Source: Verrucomicrobia bacterium UBA6775 (GTDB taxonomy: Bacteria; Verrucomicrobiota; Verrucomicrobiia; Limisphaerales; UBA1096). Taken from it: a stretch of DNA of 10,335 bases. Shown piece after piece: positions 8,000 to 10,335 of the stretch. The stretch lies in contig DKGH01000086.1 of the NCBI GenBank assembly GCA_002453165.1, positions 20,820 through 31,154 on the forward strand, read 5' to 3'. A program made the position numbers and the translations under genes. Numbering within the stretch: the first letter of the stretch is position 1; each line of letters begins with the position of its first letter. The notes beneath the pieces were generated by a model, which was not told the DNA's origin, ran no database searches, and saw only the letters and a list, made by a program, of their open reading frames with translations.

Positions 8000-9049
8000 T
8001 CAAGGTTCGGCGATATTTGGTTGGCGTTCGCTTTTCACGTCTGCCCTTGGCCAGGCGCGGAAGGTTGGATTCGAAACCTCCTTCACTTGGCCAAGCGCAT
8101 CGCGATAGGCCACGCGTACGCCAAGTGTTTTGCCGCCGGAAACCAATCGCATCCCGTCCTTGTGCCCCAACACGCTGATGGCCGTGGCGAGACTGTCCGC
8201 CTGCATTGCGGTGGGGGCCAACACGTGTAACAGCCGCTGTTCCGTGATCGCCCGTGCCGTGCGTGGGTCGACGATGTGCGAGTGGCGTTTGCCGTCCAGT
8301 TCCAGCACTTGAAATAGATCCCCCGAGGTGGCGACCGCGCCGTTGCTCACCCAGATGAATTCCGCCGCTGCGTTCTCCTTCAAACCAAGCAGCGCAATCT
8401 TCCAACCCGGCTTACCGGGGGGCGCGTCGCCGGCTGCGATGTCTCCCCCGGCGGAGACGAGAGCCTGCCGCAGGCCGTGTTTGTGCAGCACTTTCAGCGC
8501 CTCATCCAGCGCGTATCCCTTGGCGATGCCGCCCAGGTCCAGCCGCACTCCCGGTTTCGTCAATTCGGCTGTTTTTGCATCCCCGTCCAGCTTGAGCGCG
8601 CGATAGCCGGATGCCTTTCTCGCATTTTCGATGACGTACTCCGGCGGCATTCGCTTGAGTCGACGGGCGCGCCGCCATAGCTGGGTCGCCGCCCCGGCGG
8701 TCACGTCAAACGCGCCGGCCGAGTTTGTCGCCAACGCCTGCCCGGCGTCCAGCACGCGGTACAACTCGTCGCTGATTCGCGCGGCCTTGCCGCTGCCGGC
8801 GAGGTCGGAAAGTTTGCTCAACTCGCTCGACGGATCGTAGTCGCTCATGATCTTGTTGAGCACCGCCACGCGATCGAACGCGGCATCGCTCGCCCGCTTG
8901 GCCAACGGTTTGGCCTCCGCGTATACGACGATGCGAAATGTCATCCCCATCAGCGGGCGGGAGAATTCGTGCCGCTCTGCCTGGCCAAGCGCTTGGCCAA
9001 GCGCGATGAAAAACAGGCCAAGCGAAAAAACGAGTCGACCCGAATTCAC
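8000..9049 (-). CDS. apbE: FAD:protein FMN transferase (ApbE family)
   Basis: A 349-aa ApbE-family protein. Such enzymes attach FMN from FAD covalently to Ser/Thr of target flavoproteins outside the cytoplasm, using Mg2+. A signal peptide covers residues 1-24. Family marks are LMGMTF (33-38), MSDYDPSSELSKL (68-80), DLGGIAKGYALDEAL (171-185), VSAGGDI (198-204), GAVATSGD (237-244), HIVDPRT (258-264) and TAMQADSLATAI (280-291, with the metal-site Asp). The start is GTG at 9049, which overlaps the upstream stop as GTGA; the next Met would remove the signal peptide, so GTG is preferred. It is last in a coupled minus-strand operon. No target flavoprotein is visible nearby. Copies of the dispersed palindrome encode ALGQALGQA across the signal-peptide end and recur at residues 46-52, 318-321 and 331-334, giving this gene the highest repeat density in the window. 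Confidence 0.93.
   Translation of the reverse strand: MNSGRLVFSLGLFFIALGQALGQAERHEFSRPLMGMTFRIVVYAEAKPLAKRASDAAFDRVAVLNKIMSDYDPSSELSKLSDLAGSGKAARISDELYRVLDAGQALATNSAGAFDVTAGAATQLWRRARRLKRMPPEYVIENARKASGYRALKLDGDAKTAELTKPGVRLDLGGIAKGYALDEALKVLHKHGLRQALVSAGGDIAAGDAPPGKPGWKIALLGLKENAAAEFIWVSNGAVATSGDLFQVLELDGKRHSHIVDPRTARAITEQRLLHVLAPTAMQADSLATAISVLGHKDGMRLVSGGKTLGVRVAYRDALGQVKEVSNPTFRAWPRADVKSERQPNIAEP
8084..8098. repeat. Palindromic repeat copy inside the apbE-type gene
   Basis: CACTTGGCCAAGCGC, read on the minus strand as ALGQV (residues 318-322) near the C-terminus. A second, one-mismatch copy, CTTGGCCAGGCG, lies 29 nt away at 8046-8057 and is read in another codon phase as AWPR (331-334). 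Confidence 0.7.
8895..8908. repeat. Imperfect palindromic repeat copy inside the apbE-type gene
   Basis: CGCTTGGCCAACGG is an imperfect copy of the unit; with the preceding C it reads as a near palindrome. On the minus strand it encodes PLAKR (residues 48-52), the RLAK-type phase. Confidence 0.45.
8981..9004. repeat. Tandem (two-unit) palindromic repeat in the apbE-type signal peptide
   Basis: Two 12-bp units in direct tandem: CTGGCCAAGCGC (8981-8992) and TTGGCCAAGCGC (8993-9004). This is the clearest proof that the unit is 12 bp long. A third partial copy, AGGCCAAGCG, lies at 9015-9024. On the minus strand the tandem encodes ALGQALGQA at residues 16-24, forming the end of the signal peptide. 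The in-frame length lets unit number vary without a frameshift. Confidence 0.85.
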
Positions 9050-9975
9050 CGCGTTGTCTCCTTCCAGCGGCGCCTTGCCTCGGCGAGGTCTTCCGGTGTG
9101 TTGATGTTAAACAATTGAGATTCCAATTCCGGCGGCGGCTCCCATGCCCTTGCGGCCAAGCGCTTGGCCAAACGCTGCAGGGACAACGCGCCTTTGGTAA
9201 TCTGCCGCTCCACGATTTTAAAATCATCGCGGTGCAGCAAAAACGGAAAGCCCATGCCCCTGTCGTGCCGGGTAAACAACGCACCCGGATCGGCCACGGC
9301 TGCGCCAAAAAAACGGGTTAATAATTCGCCGGTCAAAAACGGCATATCACAACTGACGAACATCACCCGTGAATGATTCGTTTGCTGCAGCGCAGTCGCG
9401 ATGCCGCCAAGCGGCCCCAGCCCCGGCTGCCGGTCGGTAGCGACCACCCTTGGCGTACACTCGGCCTCGACCAAGGCGGCCTTGGCGTGCGCCAGCAGGG
9501 TGCGCCCGCCCAGTCGAATGGAGTGCTTATCCCGGCCCATGCGGCGGCTTTTGCCGCCGGCAAGGATCACCGCATCGCAGCCGCCACATCCAGCGACCGC
9601 GTCAACCTCGATCTCCACCCGCAGCCGGGGATCGATCAATTGCGAGACCCCGACCATCGTCGCCGCGGGCCGAATCTCACCGAAGATCTCGCCGTGGACT
9701 TTCCCGATTGCATCAGCGTCTGAGGCGATGTCGGTGACAAAGATTCGAGTCCGCACCACGTCCTCGAGACAGGCACCGGCCTGAGTCAGTGCAGAGGAAA
9801 TGATCTCAAAAATCCGTCGCGTTTGGGCCGCCACATCTTTGGGCGCGACGACTCGGCCCCGGCGATCGACCGCCGTTGTGCCGGAGACAAAAATGTGTTT
9901 ACCGCTGCGAACGGCGCGGCTGTACTCCACCTCCGATTCCCATTTCGCCTCGGATGAAATCGACCGTCGGCTCAT
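9046..9975 (-). CDS. RidA-like / MobA-like nucleotidyltransferase fusion protein
   Basis: A 309-aa protein joining two families. Residues 1-128 are a Rid (YjgF/YER057c/UK114) domain: IFVSGTTAVDRRG (28-40), RTRIFVTDI (75-83), IRPAATMVGVSQLIDP (101-116) and VEIEVDAVA. In archetypal RidA imine deaminases an Arg lies in the FPARS-type motif; here the matching site appears to be Ala, so classical deaminase activity is doubtful. Residues 133-309 are a MobA-type domain, which in Mo cofactor synthesis transfers GMP from GTP to molybdopterin: LAGGKSRRMGRDK (138-150), GPLGGI (187-192), VSCDMPFL with metal-site Asp210, and NINTPEDLAEAR. It is slightly shorter than stand-alone MobA. The ATG at 9975 overlaps the upstream stop as ATGA and precedes the first Rid-like residues, so the long upstream extension of the frame is rejected. 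Its stop overlaps the apbE-type GTG. No other molybdopterin gene is visible; a different sugar or cofactor nucleotidyl transfer is possible. Confidence 0.85.
   Translation of the reverse strand: MSRRSISSEAKWESEVEYSRAVRSGKHIFVSGTTAVDRRGRVVAPKDVAAQTRRIFEIISSALTQAGACLEDVVRTRIFVTDIASDADAIGKVHGEIFGEIRPAATMVGVSQLIDPRLRVEIEVDAVAGCGGCDAVILAGGKSRRMGRDKHSIRLGGRTLLAHAKAALVEAECTPRVVATDRQPGLGPLGGIATALQQTNHSRVMFVSCDMPFLTGELLTRFFGAAVADPGALFTRHDRGMGFPFLLHRDDFKIVERQITKGALSLQRLAKRLAARAWEPPPELESQLFNINTPEDLAEARRRWKETTR
9154..9174. repeat. Palindromic repeat copy (about 1.7 units) in the MobA-like domain
   Basis: The bases from GGCCAAGCGC to TTGGCCAAACG make nearly two units, with one change in the second. On the minus strand they encode RLAKRLAAR (residues 268-276), a helix between conserved MobA motifs where insertions should be tolerated. 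This is the RLAK codon phase. Confidence 0.75.
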
Positions 9976-10335
9976 GGCTTGAGTTCCGCTTTGACCCGGA
10001 AAAATCGATCGCTTCCCGACTCCGGTTCGGCAACCCACTCGCTCTCGTACTGGCCCGGCTCGGCGAGCGCACGGTCGATCCACTCGCCATCGACGGCAGC
10101 GGCTGACTGGACGTGAAATCGGAAGCCGTGCCACGCAGGCCAACTAAACCGCAACCGGCCGTCGGCCAAAGGGCGCAAGCGAACATCGAACTCCCGATCA
10201 AACAAGGCCGGATTTGTGTGCATCGCCTGCTCGCGGGAGTTGGGCCAGCCGTCCCGGTCGGGATCGTCGAGTCGCTCTTTATCGAGTGAGCCGAAATTGG
10301 CCTGTTCCCATTCGTCGTCGAGGCCGTCGTTGTCC
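9972..10335 (-). CDS. Secreted protein with thrombospondin-3-like C-terminal region, 5' end outside window
   Basis: Only the last 120 residues are in the window; the frame is open to the right edge and ends in TGA at 9972-9974. It begins DNDGLDDEWE and continues FGSLD...DDPDRDGWPNSREQ...TNP, the acidic, calcium-binding thrombospondin type 3-like pattern seen near the C-termini of many exported verrucomicrobial and planctomycete proteins. The final part (LRFSWPAWHGFRFHVQSA, then SDRFFRVKAEL) resembles the short beta-rich terminal module common in Verrucomicrobiota, with a closing FFRV. What the rest of the protein does cannot be told. Its stop overlaps the start of the RidA-MobA fusion as ATGA, so the two are probably translated in a coupled way, an odd pairing of an exported and a cytosolic protein. 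Confidence 0.8.
   Translation of the reverse strand, partial: DNDGLDDEWEQANFGSLDKERLDDPDRDGWPNSREQAMHTNPALFDREFDVRLRPLADGRLRFSWPAWHGFRFHVQSAAAVDGEWIDRALAEPGQYESEWVAEPESGSDRFFRVKAELKP

Noticed and set aside
7875..8230. Small plus-strand open frames in the convergent spacer
   Set aside because: They begin within the hairpin element, run antisense into the apbE-type gene, and show no ribosome-binding site or recognisable protein features.
1503..9174. CRISPR array from the recurring short repeat
   Set aside because: The repeats are 10-24 bp, irregularly spaced from tens to thousands of bases, lie mostly inside genes, and no cas gene is present.
9471..9487. Near palindrome ACCAAGGCGGCCTTGGCG in the MobA-like domain
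   Set aside because: It resembles the repeat only loosely, lacks the TTGGCCAA core and can arise from Ala/Lys/Leu codons.
9976..10143. N-terminal extension of the RidA-MobA frame by 56 codons
   Set aside because: The extension is Arg-rich and unlike any Rid protein, lies over the coding end of the upstream gene, and the ATG at 9975 makes a 4-nt ATGA overlap just before the Rid domain.

Overview
The window looks like chromosomal DNA of a GC-rich member of the Verrucomicrobiota, with Planctomycetota as the less likely alternative. The reasons are the PSCyt1/PSCyt2/PSD1 (DUF1549/DUF1553) proteins next to a Tat-exported DUF1501 protein, a Tat-exported Gfo/Idh/MocA oxidoreductase, and a C-terminal thrombospondin-type-3-like tail ending in an 'FFRV' module. 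No taxon can be fixed from the sequence alone.

Layout. (1) Positions 1-6230, minus strand: a three-gene run reading right to left, a 1021-aa PSCyt/PSD1 protein, then a 500-aa DUF1501 protein 4 nt after it, then after 93 nt a second PSCyt1/PSCyt2 protein that runs off the left edge. All three carry export signals, so this is a periplasmic or exported module. (2) Positions 6231-6380: divergent spacer. (3) Positions 6381-7808, plus strand: a Tat-exported Gfo/Idh/MocA oxidoreductase. (4) Positions 7809-7999: convergent spacer packed with palindromes. (5) Positions 8000-10335, minus strand: the end of a secreted protein with a thrombospondin-3-like region, a RidA-MobA fusion protein and an ApbE-type FMN transferase, joined by 4-nt stop/start overlaps (ATGA, then GTGA), so probably one translationally coupled operon.

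The most unusual signal is not a gene. A 12-bp unit, TTGGCCAAGCGC, made of two palindromes (TTGGCCAA and GCGC), recurs across the window, singly or as partial tandem copies, in genes and spacers. Its core CTTGGCCAAG occurs exactly 8 times in about 10 kb, against far less than one expected by chance. It is read in all three codon phases (ALGQA, AWPS, RLAK), so codon preference or protein conservation does not explain it, and its length of 12 keeps the frame. Two copies lie in or next to signal-peptide regions and two others follow stop codons closely. This resembles a highly iterated palindrome, as HIP1 is in cyanobacteria, but with a different sequence. A second structure is an 80-bp inverted-repeat element at 7827-7906 with alternating GGGGACA/TGTCCCC arms.

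No tRNA, rRNA, CRISPR array, insertion-sequence transposase or riboswitch was recognised. No gene-free stretch exceeds 300 bases.
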